Shown one piece after another: positions 8,835 through 18,225 of a DNA stretch of 64,000 bases; position 1 is the stretch's first letter, and every line of letters begins with the position of its first letter. The notes beneath the pieces were generated by a model. That model did no database searches and had not been told where the DNA came from. It saw only the letters and a program-made list of their open reading frames with translations. Made by a program: the position numbers and the translations under genes. Where the stretch lies: assembly GCA_963729275.1 (NCBI GenBank), contig CAVSNH010000013.1, positions 1,426,001 through 1,490,000 on the forward strand, in the 5' to 3' direction. This DNA comes from CAVSNH01 sp963729275. GTDB taxonomy: Bacteria > Actinomycetota > Acidimicrobiia > Acidimicrobiales > RAAP-2.

Positions 8835-9035
8835 TAACAGAATAAATGGGTTAAAAGTTCTCCCAATAAGTTATTGAAAATAAATGGGCAAAACAAAAAA
8901 GATATTAAAAATAAAGAGTGCTCCCAATGGTTGATTGAAAACAAAGGGGCAAAAAAAGTGCTCCCAATGAGTTCATGAAAACAAATGATTTATGTCGAAT
9001 TGGCGTTAGTACTATGAAAATAATCAGGTTACTAG
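8835..9035 (+). repeat. AT-rich repeat array A
   Basis: At least three clear units share TCCCAAT..GTTNATTGAAAA and then CAAATG-like sequence: 8861-8889, 8922-8950 and 8962-8990. Degenerate half units lie at 8841-8856, 8900-8920 and 9004-9032. Spacing is irregular, about 40-60 bp. The core agrees with arrays B, C and D. No protein-coding frame spans the array. Confidence 0.65.
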
Positions 9036-9164
9036 ACAATTCGGGGCGAAGCAGGAATCAGAAATCGGCTCATATTGGTTCATTTTCCCCTCGATCTGGC
9101 GGCTGAGCCCTAAGTCGTTACGGGATAGCTGGATGAACGGATGGTCCGATGATCTTTCTGCCTT

Positions 9165-9428
9165 TCCATTATGTGATAGCAAACAAAAGGGGTTAGCGAT
9201 AAAAAGCGAAAATCCTCAAAGGGCCTATGTCGTTGAAATTAAGTCATTTAATTCATTACCGGTAGTCACGCAGCGAAAAAACGCGGGGGAAAAAATGAAG
9301 GTATCTTCCATTATGTTATTGAAAACAAATGATGTAAAAATGTCCGAAACCGGCCTTTCCATTATGTTGATGAAAACAAATATAGTTACAAGCAGTCTTC
9401 CATTATATTGATGAAAAAAAGGATGTTA
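9165..9428 (+). repeat. AT-rich repeat array B
   Basis: Four units carry the core CCATTATGTTNATGAAAACA: 9165-9196, 9306-9335, 9357-9388 and 9398-9428. A diverged unit sits at 9225-9250. Between the first and second units lies a segment beginning CGAAAATCCT, which is also present in array D in the same order. A frame runs through (81 to 92 residues, with 'SIMLLKTND' repeated), but the conservation is at DNA level and I do not call a gene. Confidence 0.7.
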
Positions 9429-9698
9429 TTCAAAAAGCAATCACCAGTGACGGCTTGGCGGGGTCAAGGCAGGCTCAGCGGCTTTGCTCATCCCGACACC
9501 CAACGGCAAGCGCACGCCGTCAATCCAGGTCGGCAGGTGCTCAATCCGGCCAGTCCGCGCGCGGGCTGACCGATCCTTCCCCTTCATTTTGCGGCCATTC
9601 CCATCGAATTGCATTCCGCAATCGATTGATGCTACAAATGACGTTTTGCTTTCCTACCTGATACCCAAGCTACGGCAGAGTAGCGGAAAGACCTACTC
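9429..9698. other. No supported gene; 5' region of the ABC exporter operon
   Basis: The sequence changes from AT-rich repeat to GC-rich at about 9450. I see no gene. The promoter of the exporter operon should lie here. Confidence 0.3.
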
Positions 9699-10604
9699 AT
9701 GGAAGCCATTGCCATCGAACACGTCACCAAGCGCTTTGACACTGTCGTGGCGGTTTCCGACCTCAGCCTGCACATTGAGCAAGGAGCGGTTTTTGGACTG
9801 CTCGGGCCCAATGGTGCAGGCAAAACCACGTCGCTGCGCATGATCATGCACATCCTCGCCCCCGACGAGGGCACTATCAGGGTGCTGGGGCAGTCCGCCA
9901 GCGACCGCACGATGGACCTGGCCGGATATCTCCCCGAGGAACGGGGGTTATACGCCCGGATGAAGGTGCGCGAGGTTCTGGTTTTTCTCCTGGCGCTCAA
10001 AGGCTTAAGCGAGGCGGAGGCGTCCGTGCGAGCGCACGAATGGCTGGAGCGCCTGGGGCTGGCCGCCTGGTCCGAACGAAAGATTAACGATCTTTCCAAG
10101 GGAATGCAGCAGAAAGTGCAGTTCATCGCCGCCATCGCCCATCGGCCCCCGCTTTTGATTCTCGACGAGCCTTTTACGGGCCTCGACCCGGTTAATGCCA
10201 CGCTGATCAAAGACATCATGCTGGAACTGCGCGAAAAAGGCGCTACCATCATCCTTTCCACTCACCGCATGGAGCAGGTAGAAATGATGTGCGATGCGAT
10301 TTGTCTGGTCAACCACGGGCACAGCGTGCTGGCGGGGGATTTGCGCGCGATCAAGAAATCGTATGGGAAGAATACGGTGCGCATCGAGTATACCGGCGAC
10401 GACGATTTTCTTGACCGGCCGGATTTGGTGGAGAAGCTCAACCACTTCGGCGCGATGGTAGAGGCCAAGCTGAGGCCGGGCGCCGATCCCCAGGAAATCC
10501 TCAAGGCCGCCGTCGCGCGCGGCGTGCGCCTTACACGCTTTGAATTGGTTGAACCACCACTGCACGATATCTTCATCGAAAAGGTATCGGAGGCCCATGC
10601 GTAA
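9699..10604 (+). CDS. ABC-2 type exporter, ATP-binding subunit (NatA-like)
   Basis: The 301-residue ATPase has Walker A 'GPNGAGKTT' (residues 36-44), signature 'LSKGMQQKVQ' in place of LSGGQ, Walker B 'LLILDEPFTGLDP' and the switch His in 'LSTHRMEQVE'. The C-terminal ~80 residues match the extension typical of NatA-like exporters. It energises export through the membrane subunit encoded by the next gene, with which it overlaps by 8 bp, so the two are translationally coupled. The substrate is not identifiable. Homologous pairs export Na+ or antibiotics, or affect the envelope. Confidence 0.9.
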   Translation: MEAIAIEHVTKRFDTVVAVSDLSLHIEQGAVFGLLGPNGAGKTTSLRMIMHILAPDEGTIRVLGQSASDRTMDLAGYLPEERGLYARMKVREVLVFLLALKGLSEAEASVRAHEWLERLGLAAWSERKINDLSKGMQQKVQFIAAIAHRPPLLILDEPFTGLDPVNATLIKDIMLELREKGATIILSTHRMEQVEMMCDAICLVNHGHSVLAGDLRAIKKSYGKNTVRIEYTGDDDFLDRPDLVEKLNHFGAMVEAKLRPGADPQEILKAAVARGVRLTRFELVEPPLHDIFIEKVSEAHA

Positions 10605-11871
10605 AATCTGGCTGGTGGTCAAACGCGAATACCTCACGCGCGTGCGCACCAAAGGATTCATTCTCAGCACCGTGGGACTTCCCCTCTTCAGCGTGGGAAT
10701 CTTTGCCTTTAGCCTGGTCCTGGCAACACGCAAGGCCGATCGCCCGCTCAAGATTTCTATTCTGGACAATCTCGGCGGCCTGGCGCCGCAAATCCTCCAG
10801 TCGCTGAATGAGAAACTGCCGGACGGGCAGCCACGCTTCCAACTCGTCCGTACTTGGGACCGCCCTGCATCCGAAACAATGGCCCATGCGGAGTTATCCC
10901 AGCAGATCCGCAACGGCCAACTGGATGGTTTTCTGGAGGTGCCGAAGGACATCCTGAAGGGCAAAGGCGCAACCTTGCACACTCGCAACACCAATGACTA
11001 TCAGACTACCCGGGCTATTGGCCGCGCCGTCAACAACGCGATCATCGAGCGCCGGCTCAGCGACCGCGGCATTCACCTCGCCGACCTGAGAGAAGTCATG
11101 CGCGGAGTGGAACTCAGCCTTGTGAAGGTCACCAAAGCGGGCGAGTCCGAAGAAAACGACCAGAGCCTTTTAGTGCAGGTGTCCATTGTCATGATCCTCT
11201 ACATTACGCTCCTCGTCTACGGGGTCATGACGATGCGCTCCGTGGTAGAAGAGAAAACTAGCCGCATCGTTGAGATTCTGGCTTCCTCGATCAAACCCTC
11301 CCATCTCTTAACCGGGAAAATCCTAGGCGTAGCCGGAGTGGGATTAACGCAGTACCTCATCTGGATATGCACCGCCGGACTCGTTTCGGCCTACGGTGCA
11401 GCCGCAGGCTCGGCGTTCTGGCCCGGAGCGGCTCCGCCAAAGCTCCATCTTCCCACTTCGTATCTGGTCTATCCGGCTATTTTCTTCCTCGTGGGATATT
11501 TCCTCTATGCCTCGCTCTATGCCGCCTTAGGTTCAATGGTGTCCAGCGAGGAAGAGCTACAGCAGGTGCAGCTTCCTGTTACTATGGCCATCGTTGCTTG
11601 CATGGTTCTCTGCCCCCTCATTGAGCGCGCGCCCAATTCGCCTCTGGCCGTGACCTTGACCATGATTCCTTTTTTCAGCCCCATCCTGATGGTCTTCCGG
11701 ATCACGGTGCAAACCCCGCCCTTTTGGCAAATCGCCCTTTCCCTTGCCATTTGCGTGGCGACAACTCTAGCGGTCATACAGGTATCCGCGAAAATCTATC
11801 GCGTGGGAATCCTGATGTACGGAAAACGGCCTTCGCTGGTGGAATTGCTTCGTTGGCTGAAGTATACGTAA
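10597..11871 (+). CDS. ABC-2 type exporter, permease subunit (NatB-like)
   Basis: The start at 10597 overlaps the ATPase stop. The ~424-residue protein has one N-terminal membrane helix ('GFILSTVGLPLFSVGIFAFS'), a ~160-residue extracytoplasmic domain, then about five C-terminal helices beginning 'VSIVMILYITLLVYGVMTM'. The intracellular 'EEKTSRIVEILASSIKP' motif is characteristic of NatB/ABC-2 permeases and contacts the ATPase. It forms the transmembrane half of the exporter with the preceding gene product. Confidence 0.88.
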   Translation: MRKIWLVVKREYLTRVRTKGFILSTVGLPLFSVGIFAFSLVLATRKADRPLKISILDNLGGLAPQILQSLNEKLPDGQPRFQLVRTWDRPASETMAHAELSQQIRNGQLDGFLEVPKDILKGKGATLHTRNTNDYQTTRAIGRAVNNAIIERRLSDRGIHLADLREVMRGVELSLVKVTKAGESEENDQSLLVQVSIVMILYITLLVYGVMTMRSVVEEKTSRIVEILASSIKPSHLLTGKILGVAGVGLTQYLIWICTAGLVSAYGAAAGSAFWPGAAPPKLHLPTSYLVYPAIFFLVGYFLYASLYAALGSMVSSEEELQQVQLPVTMAIVACMVLCPLIERAPNSPLAVTLTMIPFFSPILMVFRITVQTPPFWQIALSLAICVATTLAVIQVSAKIYRVGILMYGKRPSLVELLRWLKYT

Positions 11872-11902
11872 AGGGAATTTTATCTTGTCACCTCGGCCGG
11901 CA

Positions 11903-12088
11903 TTACTCCGGGTCAATCGGTGTGACCGTGCAGGCGCGAAATGGTACATCCTGTTCCTGCCCACATTCGGCATTCTCGCAAATCAACTCGAACTTATTCG
12001 GCCAGCCGTCATCTTCATTGACGCTGTGCCGAAAGGAGTGCCTCTCGCCGCAACTCCCGCACTCCCACTCCACCAGAAAGACTCGCAT
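11903..12088 (-). CDS. Small zinc-ribbon-like protein, 61 aa
   Basis: A short gene convergent with the exporter operon. It encodes 'MRVFLVEWECGSCGERHSF' with CxxC (CGSC) and a second pair spaced C-x4-C (CENAEC), as in a rubredoxin-like zinc knuckle. AAGGA lies 8 bases before the ATG. No other domain is present. It could be a regulatory or metal-binding mini-protein. It is short enough for automated calls to miss. Confidence 0.6.
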   Translation of the reverse strand: MRVFLVEWECGSCGERHSFRHSVNEDDGWPNKFELICENAECGQEQDVPFRACTVTPIDPE

Positions 12089-12128
12089 GGATGTTTTCCT
12101 TCGTGATATTCCCGAGATGTAGGGGAAT

Positions 12129-13097
12129 TCACGCCGTGTGGTATTGCCAGAGGGCGCGATAGTAATGCATGAAGCGGATGGGCTCGCAGCTCTCCGGAAC
12201 TTCCGCGTAAGTGTAGCGGTCGAACCCGATGCCGCGCAACAGGGTAAAGAGTTCGCGCCAGGGATAGGGTTTCTGCCATTGCGGGAAACCTGGTTGGGTC
12301 GTCGCGGAGGTCATGAGCCCGCTGCCGCCCCACGGCGGGAGTGTCCGGCACAGCTCATTGATGTGGCAACTTCGGATCCAGGATTTAAGCAGATCGAACG
12401 AAGCTTTCACGGAGCCGTCCACAACATCCGTGTCGTTGGAATTCCAGCACGCCCCCACGGCGGGATGATTTGCCACGCTCAGAATGTGGTGAATGTTGGG
12501 CGGAAGCATCGTGCCCGGGCCGTGGACCTCCAACCAGATTTCCACTCCATGGTCGCGGGCAATGTCTCCGCATCGGGCCAACGCGTGGCCGATCTGATCA
12601 AGAGTTTTGTCCTCGGGAACGTCTTTGGGGAATCCATTGGGGCGAACCTTCACGCCCACGCAGCCGAGGTCCTGCGCCAATTCGCACCAGCGCCGCGTCT
12701 CCTCGATGTTTTTCTCCACCACAGATGGATCGGGCGACTCGAATTCACAAGTGGTACCCAGGCTCATCAAGCGCACACGGGAAGCGGCAAAGCGTTGCTT
12801 TACTTCCGCTCGCTGCGCCTTGTCGAGAGTAATTTCCACGCCGTGTTTATGCGTGGTGCGCAGCTCGACGCCCTCGAACCCCGTCTCCTCACAGTTCTTA
12901 ATGATGGTGTCGATGTCCCAGTCCTTTGCCAGATTGTATGTGACAAGGCCCAGTTTGAAGGGCGGTGCCGAAGGCGCAGCGACCGGCCACGGGGCCTTCT
13001 TACCTTTGGCGAGAAGATAGCCACCTTCCGCCGTACGCAAGCTCGCAGCGCAGAGAACCCCGGTCTTAAGAAAGGCCCTTCGTCCAGGTTTCAGCAT
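12129..13097 (-). CDS. Exported sugar phosphate isomerase/epimerase-like TIM-barrel protein
   Basis: A twin-arginine-type leader ('GRRAFLKTGVLCAASLRTA') precedes a ~290-residue xylose isomerase-like (AP endonuclease 2-type) TIM barrel. Visible motifs include 'KLGLVTYNLAKDWDID', 'TGFEGVELRTTHKHGVEI', 'VEIWLEVHGPG' and 'SCHINELC', which supply the usual Glu/His metal ligands. Known relatives are sugar isomerases or inositol-type enzymes. The substrate here is unknown. A GAGGAG sits ahead of the ATG. It is the only gene on this strand between the exporter and the trp genes. Confidence 0.78.
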   Translation of the reverse strand: MLKPGRRAFLKTGVLCAASLRTAEGGYLLAKGKKAPWPVAAPSAPPFKLGLVTYNLAKDWDIDTIIKNCEETGFEGVELRTTHKHGVEITLDKAQRAEVKQRFAASRVRLMSLGTTCEFESPDPSVVEKNIEETRRWCELAQDLGCVGVKVRPNGFPKDVPEDKTLDQIGHALARCGDIARDHGVEIWLEVHGPGTMLPPNIHHILSVANHPAVGACWNSNDTDVVDGSVKASFDLLKSWIRSCHINELCRTLPPWGGSGLMTSATTQPGFPQWQKPYPWRELFTLLRGIGFDRYTYAEVPESCEPIRFMHYYRALWQYHTA

Positions 13098-13307
13098 ATT
13101 TGCTCCTCATGGCCGAGGCCCTGCTTGGCCCCAGCCTTCTCGCATAAACGCTTTGCGGCTAGTGCACATTCTACTCCCTTCGAATCTTCTGGAGATAGGG
13201 CGACGGGACGCCGAATCAGCCGTCCGAGGACCGGATGTAGGGGGGGGCAGAGGGAGTCCGGTCGGGTGATATAATGAGTGCGAGGGTTTTGATCGAAAGG
13301 CGATCTC

Positions 13308-13871
13308 ATGATTCTGGTTATCGATAACTACGATTCATTTACTTACAACCTTGTTCAATATTTGGGAGAGTTGGGGGCGGATATTCAGGTTGTTCGGAAT
13401 GACCAAACCACTGTGGAGGCGATTGAAAAGCAGGCTCCTGAGCGAATTGTGATTTCACCCGGCCCCAAGACTCCATCCGAAGCAGGAATTTGCCTCGATG
13501 TCATTACTGCCTTCTCTGGACGGATACCGATCTTGGGGGTTTGCCTCGGACATCAGGCCATAGGGCAGGCATTCGGGGGAAAAGTGGTCCGCGCGCCACT
13601 GCTGATGCACGGCAAGACGAGCGAAATTAAGCACGACGGCAAGACTATTTTCGAGGGATTGCCTAATCCCTTTTCTGCCACGCGTTATCACTCGCTGGTC
13701 GTCGAGCGTGGAACCCTTCCCGCTTGCCTGGAAGTCTCTGCCTGCACTTCCGACGGACTCATCATGGGGCTTCGCCACCGCGATCTGAAAGTGGAAGGCG
13801 TGCAGTTTCACCCCGAGTCCATCCTGACCAAAGCGGGGAAGCAACTGCTGGGAAATTTCTTGCGTATGTAG
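13308..13871 (+). CDS. trpG: Anthranilate/aminodeoxychorismate synthase glutamine amidotransferase
   Basis: This is a 187-residue class I glutaminase. The nucleophile Cys lies in 'GVCLGHQ' (about residue 79) and the His/Glu pair in 'VQFHPES' near the C-terminus, with 'ISPGPKTPSEAG' upstream. It supplies ammonia from glutamine to the chorismate-using partner for tryptophan (TrpE) or folate (PabB); the two roles share this subunit in many bacteria. Neither partner lies in this window. Convergent trpD follows after 11 bp, so the genes are neighbours but not co-transcribed. AAAGG precedes the ATG. Confidence 0.92.
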   Translation: MILVIDNYDSFTYNLVQYLGELGADIQVVRNDQTTVEAIEKQAPERIVISPGPKTPSEAGICLDVITAFSGRIPILGVCLGHQAIGQAFGGKVVRAPLLMHGKTSEIKHDGKTIFEGLPNPFSATRYHSLVVERGTLPACLEVSACTSDGLIMGLRHRDLKVEGVQFHPESILTKAGKQLLGNFLRM

Positions 13872-13882
13872 TTATTGTCGAT

Positions 13883-14935
13883 TCAGCCCTTGAAGCGATG
13901 CGTAAAATCGACAAGGGCTCGGAGTTTCTCGCGCGCCGCACCGGAATCCAGAGCCTCTGCCGCTCGCTCCACACCTTCCGCAAAGTTTTGGGCCTTCCCC
14001 GCCAGGGTGAACGCCGCCGCGGCGTTCGCCAGCACGACGTCGCGATAAGGGCTGCGCTCACCCTCCAACACATTGAGAAGCAGTCGAGCGTTGGTGGCGG
14101 CGTCGCCGCCGTGGAGTTGTTCGATGGAGCCGCGCGGCAGGTGAAAATCTTCAGGGTATACATCGCGCGTCTCGATCGTACTACTGGAACTAGAGGAGAG
14201 CCGCGTTGACCCCGTGATCGTGATCTCATCGATGCCGTCGGAGCCCGCCACCACGTATGCCTGCCGGGTCCCTACCGCGCGCAGCGTTTCCGCCATCATT
14301 TCCGTGCGCGCCGCATCAAAAACGCCCACCAATTGGACCGTCGCGGCCAGGGGATTCGTAAGGGGACCGAGGAGATTGAATACCGATTTGGTTTTGAGCG
14401 CCCGCCGCGCGTTCATCACATGCTTCATGGCGAGGTGAAGGCGAGGCGCGAGGAGGAAAACAATCCCCGTCTCATCAAGGCACTGGGGTATTTGTTCGAG
14501 CGGCATGTCGATCGCCACACCCAGAGTTTCCAGCACGTCGGCGCTTCCACAACGGCTCGAAATAGAGCGGTTGCCGTGCTTGGCCACGCGCACTCCGGCT
14601 GCTGCCACCACCAGCGCTGCCGCCGTCGAGACGTTGAACGTCCCGCGACCGTCGCCACCTGTGCCGCAGGTGTCGAGCAAGGGCTCTTGGTGCGAGACGC
14701 TCTCCACGTCCACTCCTGCCGCCAGCAATGTCTCCGCTGCGTGGGCCCGCATGACCTCCGCAAAACCCACAAGTTCATCCGCTTGCTCGCCCTTGTCGCG
14801 CAGCGCCGCGAGGAATGCTACGATCTCATCATCCGGCACAGTACCCGAGAGGAGTATCTGCATCACGGCGCGAGCTTCCTTGCGCGTGAGGTGCGTCCGC
14901 GCTTCGATGGTTTCAATAGACTCCCGAATTCTCAT
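13883..14935 (-). CDS. trpD: Anthranilate phosphoribosyltransferase
   Basis: The enzyme transfers phosphoribose from PRPP to anthranilate in the second step of tryptophan synthesis. The PRPP loop 'DTCGTGGDGRGTFNVST' and the following 'KHGNRSISSRCGSADVLE' are present, as are 'HVMNARRALKTKSVFNLLGPL' elements. The start is placed at 14935 ('MRIRESIETIEA') because family members begin there; the frame opens 42 bases earlier. The length of ~350 residues is normal. It is convergent with trpG. Confidence 0.93.
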   Translation of the reverse strand: MRIRESIETIEARTHLTRKEARAVMQILLSGTVPDDEIVAFLAALRDKGEQADELVGFAEVMRAHAAETLLAAGVDVESVSHQEPLLDTCGTGGDGRGTFNVSTAAALVVAAAGVRVAKHGNRSISSRCGSADVLETLGVAIDMPLEQIPQCLDETGIVFLLAPRLHLAMKHVMNARRALKTKSVFNLLGPLTNPLAATVQLVGVFDAARTEMMAETLRAVGTRQAYVVAGSDGIDEITITGSTRLSSSSSSTIETRDVYPEDFHLPRGSIEQLHGGDAATNARLLLNVLEGERSPYRDVVLANAAAAFTLAGKAQNFAEGVERAAEALDSGAAREKLRALVDFTHRFKG

Positions 14936-15159
14936 TCGTAACCCGATGCTCTCCCGCCGACGTCCCTTTCGTTGCAATTCTCGCGTGGGTTCCCTATACT
15001 TTAGAGTTTCGGGGTGAGCAAGCTGAACATACTAGTTTAAGCTGCTTCTTCGAGCTTTGCCAAAATTTGATTTCACATCCAGTTGATCCTTGCCAGTTTC
15101 GCTTCAGCTTTCTCCAACTGACACCGGATAACTGACAACAGGCGACTAAAAGCTTTCAA

Positions 15160-16328
15160 ATGAAAATCCACGAATATCAAGCGAAACAGATTCTTGCAAA
15201 GTTCGGCGTTACCGTGCCTCGCGGCGAGATGATTACGAAGCCCGAGGAAGCTCGCGCTGTGGCGCAAAAACTGGGTGGCGGCACGGTGGTGGTCAAAGCC
15301 CAGATTCACGCCGGCGGCCGCGGTAAAGGTGGCGGCGTAAAGCTGGCTCACAACCCTGACGAAGCTGAGGCACTGGCGGGCCGAATCCTCGGCATGACCC
15401 TGATCACTCACCAGACGGGGCCGGAGGGCCGCCTGGTCAAGCGCGTTTTGATTGAGGAAGGATTGGACATCGCGCGCGAGCTTTACCTGGGCATTGTCAT
15501 CGACCGCGCCTCAGGTCAGGCCCGTGTTCATGGCCTCCAGCGAAGGCGGCGTGGAAATCGAAGTGGTAGCCGCCGAGCATCCGGAAAAAATCCTGAAGGA
15601 ATTCATCGATCCCAGCGTCGGGTTCCAGGCCTTCCAGGCGCGCAAGCTGGCCTTCGGCCTGGGGCTTGAGGGCAAGGTGGTAAACGAGGCGGTGCGTCTC
15701 TTTCAGAACCTTTATCGCGCCTTTGAGGCCACGGACGCTTCGCTGGTCGAGATCAATCCCTTCGTCACCACGCGCGACGGCCGGCCCTTGGCGCTCGACG
15801 CCAAGATGAACTTTGACGACAACGCCCTCTACCGTCACCCGGAAATCCGCGAACTTGCGCGATCTGGACGAAGAGGACCCGCTGGAAGTGAAGGCCTCAA
15901 ACTATGGCCTCAATTACATCCGGCTGGATGGCAATGTGGGCTGCATGGTGAACGGCGCGGGCCTGGCCATGGCCACCATGGATATCATCCAGTACGCGGG
16001 CAGCCGCCCCGCAAATTTTCTGGACGTGGGCGGCGGCGCGAACGAAGAGCAGGTGCGCCGCGGATTTGAAATTATCCTGAGCGACGCCAACGTGCGCGCC
16101 GTGCTCATCAACATTTTCGGCGGCATCATGCGTTGCGATATCGTCGCCAACGGTGTGGTCGCCGCGGCCAAAACGCTTGGCATCAAAGTGCCCATAGTCG
16201 TGCGGCTGAAAGGCACCAACGTCGAGCTCGGCCAGAAAATTTTGAAAGAGTCCGGCCTGAACTTCGAGGTTGCCAACGATATGAAAGAGGCGGCGGAAAA
16301 GGTCGTCGCCGCGGCGAATCGATCCTAG
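15160..16328 (+). CDS. sucC: Succinyl-CoA synthetase beta subunit (two frameshifts)
   Basis: The protein starts 'MKIHEYQAKQILAKFGV' with an ATP-grasp domain ('VVKAQIHAGGRGKGGGVKL') and ends with the CoA-ligase domain ('NIFGGIMRCDIVANGVV'). It makes ATP or GTP from succinyl-CoA in the TCA cycle with SucD. Two breaks occur. Near 15525 an extra G splits 'RASGQ' from 'PVFMASSEGGVE'; near 15857 an extra T splits 'HPEIREL' from 'RDLDEEDP'. Both are single added bases beside an identical base, and the rejoined protein is full-length (~390 aa) with no missing residues. I consider it functional, with sequence errors. Confidence 0.9.
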
Positions 16329-16357
16329 AACTTATGAACCCATAACAGGAATTCTCC

Positions 16358-17239
16358 ATGTCGATTCTTAGTTGATGAAAATACGCGCTTGGTTGTGCAA
16401 GGCATCACGGGCCGCGAGGGGATGTTTCACACCCAGCAAGCGGTGGCTTACGGCACCAAGGTCGTGGCCGGCGTGACGCCCGGCAAAGGTGGCACCAGCG
16501 TTGACGGGCATCCCGGTGTTCAACACCGTGCAGGAAGCCGTGGATCGAACGGGCGCGAACGCCTCCGTCATCTTCGTTCCTCCTCCTTTCGCCGCCGACG
16601 CCATCATGGAAGCCACGGACGCCGGGCTTCCCCTCGTGGTTGCCATCACCGAAGGCATTCCCACCCTCGACATGGTGCGCGCCGCGCGCTTCCTGGCCGG
16701 CAAACCGACGCGCCTGATCGGCCCGAATTGCCCCGGTATTATTTCTCCCGGCAAATGCAAGATCGGCATTATGCCCGGGACAAATTCACCTGCAAGGGCA
16801 CGTGGGCGTGGTATCGCGCAGCGGGACTTTGACCTATGAGGCAGTGGGCCAGCTCACCGCGCTGGGCATTGGCCAGTCCACCTGCATCGGAATCGGCGGC
16901 GACCCGATTATTGGGACCACTTTTGTTGACGCTCTGCGGCTCTTCAATGACGACCCTGACACCCACGGCATCGTCATGATTGGCGAAATTGGCGGGATGG
17001 CGGAAGAAGAGGCCGCGGCCTTCGTCCAGGCCCACGTCAAGAAGCCGGTGGTGGGATTCATTGCGGGCCGCACGGCGCCGCCGGGCCGCCGCATGGGCCA
17101 TGCCGGCGCGATCATTTCCGGGGGAAAGGGAACCGCCGCGGATAAGATCGCAGCGCTCCAGGCCGCCGGCATTGCCGTCGCCGAGAGCCCCGCGCTGATC
17201 GGCGAAACACTTAAAAAAATTATGAATTCTGAATTATGA
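16358..17239 (+). CDS. sucD: Succinyl-CoA synthetase alpha subunit (three frameshifts)
   Basis: Located 29 bp after sucC. The frame 'MSIL-VDENTRLVVQGITGREGMFH' breaks five codons in (extra T). It breaks again near 16507 ('TSVDG' to 'IPVFNTVQEA', GGG for GG) and near 16781 ('GIMPG' to 'QIHLQGHVGVVSRSGTL', GGG for GG). The restored ~290-residue protein has the CoA-binding region and the phosphohistidine in 'GRRMGHAGAI' near the C-terminus. It forms the catalytic complex with SucC. All three breaks look like added bases. Confidence 0.9.
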
Positions 17240-17325
17240 ATCCTGAAAGATCAACCGACGTGTAGCTGTGAGGGCTGGATCGTAATTCAGAATCATAATT
17301 TCAAATTCAGAATTCACCCGATTGG
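17222..17325. repeat. AATTCTGAATT-type inverted repeats between sucD and ndk
   Basis: The end of sucD and the 92-bp spacer contain GAATTCTGAATTATGA and its near-complement GTAATTCAGAATCATAA, with a second ATTCAGAATTC copy before ndk. They could fold into a long hairpin in the sucD-ndk transcript. They look like simple-sequence repeats. Confidence 0.45.
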
Positions 17326-17331
17326 AGAACC

Positions 17332-17751
17332 ATGGGAATCGAACGCACATTGACGATCATTAAGCCCGACGCCGTCGCGGCAGGACATATCGGCGACATC
17401 ATCAAGATCTTCGAGGCCAATCAATTTAAGATTGTGGCGGCCCGGCTGGTGAAGCTCACCAAGAAAGAGGCCGAGGGCTTCTATGCCGTTCATCGCGGCA
17501 AAGGCTTTTTTGAAAGCCTGACGAAATTCATGAGCTCGGGCAGCGCGCTGGTGATGGTGCTGGAAGGCGAGAACGCCATCGTCCGCCTGCGCGAGGTGAT
17601 GGGCGCCACTAATCCCGCCAACGCTGCGCCGGGTACCATTCGCAAGCTCTATGCGGCAAGCATTGAGAGCAATGCCGTGCACGGCTCCGACGCCCCGGAA
17701 ACTGCCGCCTACGAAATGGGTTATTTCTTTCCCGGCATCGCGCTCGTTTAG
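17332..17751 (+). CDS. ndk: Nucleoside diphosphate kinase
   Basis: The 139-residue protein has the family length and motifs: 'ERTLTIIKPDAV' at the N-terminus and the phosphorylated His in 'NAVHGSDAPETA' (about residue 117). It transfers the gamma phosphate of ATP to NDPs to balance nucleotide pools. GGAGAA precedes the ATG. The frame is intact, unlike its upstream neighbours. Confidence 0.96.
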   Translation: MGIERTLTIIKPDAVAAGHIGDIIKIFEANQFKIVAARLVKLTKKEAEGFYAVHRGKGFFESLTKFMSSGSALVMVLEGENAIVRLREVMGATNPANAAPGTIRKLYAASIESNAVHGSDAPETAAYEMGYFFPGIALV

Positions 17752-17922
17752 GGCCAATCAAGAATACACCCCAGCGGCGCTGAAGCGCTGAGAAGGGATG
17801 CAAGTGGGTATATAGTCAGGCGATGGATTTCTCCATCTGCCTGTCTCTTCCGCACTCCTGCAGGGGGAGCGGTCCGTGCCCGGGCTTGACATCCATCCAT
17901 CCGGCGGCGACGATAGATCGAG

Positions 17923-18167
17923 ATGAGCGGCGCAATTCACTTTCAACTTGGAAGGTTTCTGGTCATTATCGGCATAGTTTTGGTGGTGTTGGGCTTGATC
18001 GTAATGGCCGGATCGAAATACTCGTTCTTTGGTCTCGGACGGCTCCCGGCGATATTACGTATAAGGGCAAAAACTTCCAGTTCTATTTCCCAATTGTGAC
18101 TTGCCTGATCGTGAGCGCGGCCTTGACCGCGGTTCTATGGCTCATTTCCTTTTTGACGAGGAGATAG
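17923..18167 (+). CDS. DUF2905 small membrane protein (one frameshift)
   Basis: The ~81-residue protein 'MSGAIHFQLGRFLVIIGIVL' has two membrane helices flanking the conserved 'GRLPGDI' loop and 'YKGKNFQFYFPI', typical of DUF2905. Near 18052 one base is missing (GGC for GGGC), which splits 'GRLP' from 'GDITYKGKN'. The function of the family is unknown. It lies between ndk and xseA in the same direction. Confidence 0.75.
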
Positions 18168-18225
18168 TCTCTCGGGGTGTCTGGTTGCTCCCTGGCAATC
18201 CAAAATCGGAAATCCAGAATCCAGA

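Noticed and set aside
9133..9411. Open frame through array B ('..SIMLLKTND..')
   Set aside because: The repeated peptide follows directly from the DNA repeat, there is no ribosome binding site at a good distance, and the equivalent frame in array D has stops.
8835..9428. Arrays A and B considered as CRISPR arrays
   Set aside because: Repeat units differ at many positions, spacing varies from 36 to 65 bp, spacers are themselves partly repeat-like, and there are no cas genes apart from a distant Cas2-like fold.
12138..13274. Plus-strand 378-codon frame opposite the TIM-barrel gene
   Set aside because: It is the antisense shadow of a clear TIM-barrel protein and has no domain-like sequence of its own.
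14333..14941. Plus-strand frames opposite trpD
   Set aside because: They are antisense to an unambiguous anthranilate phosphoribosyltransferase.
17219..17325. Insertion sequence end between sucD and ndk
   Set aside because: The AATTCTGAATT repeats are short, with no transposase or target duplication, and look like simple-sequence repeats.
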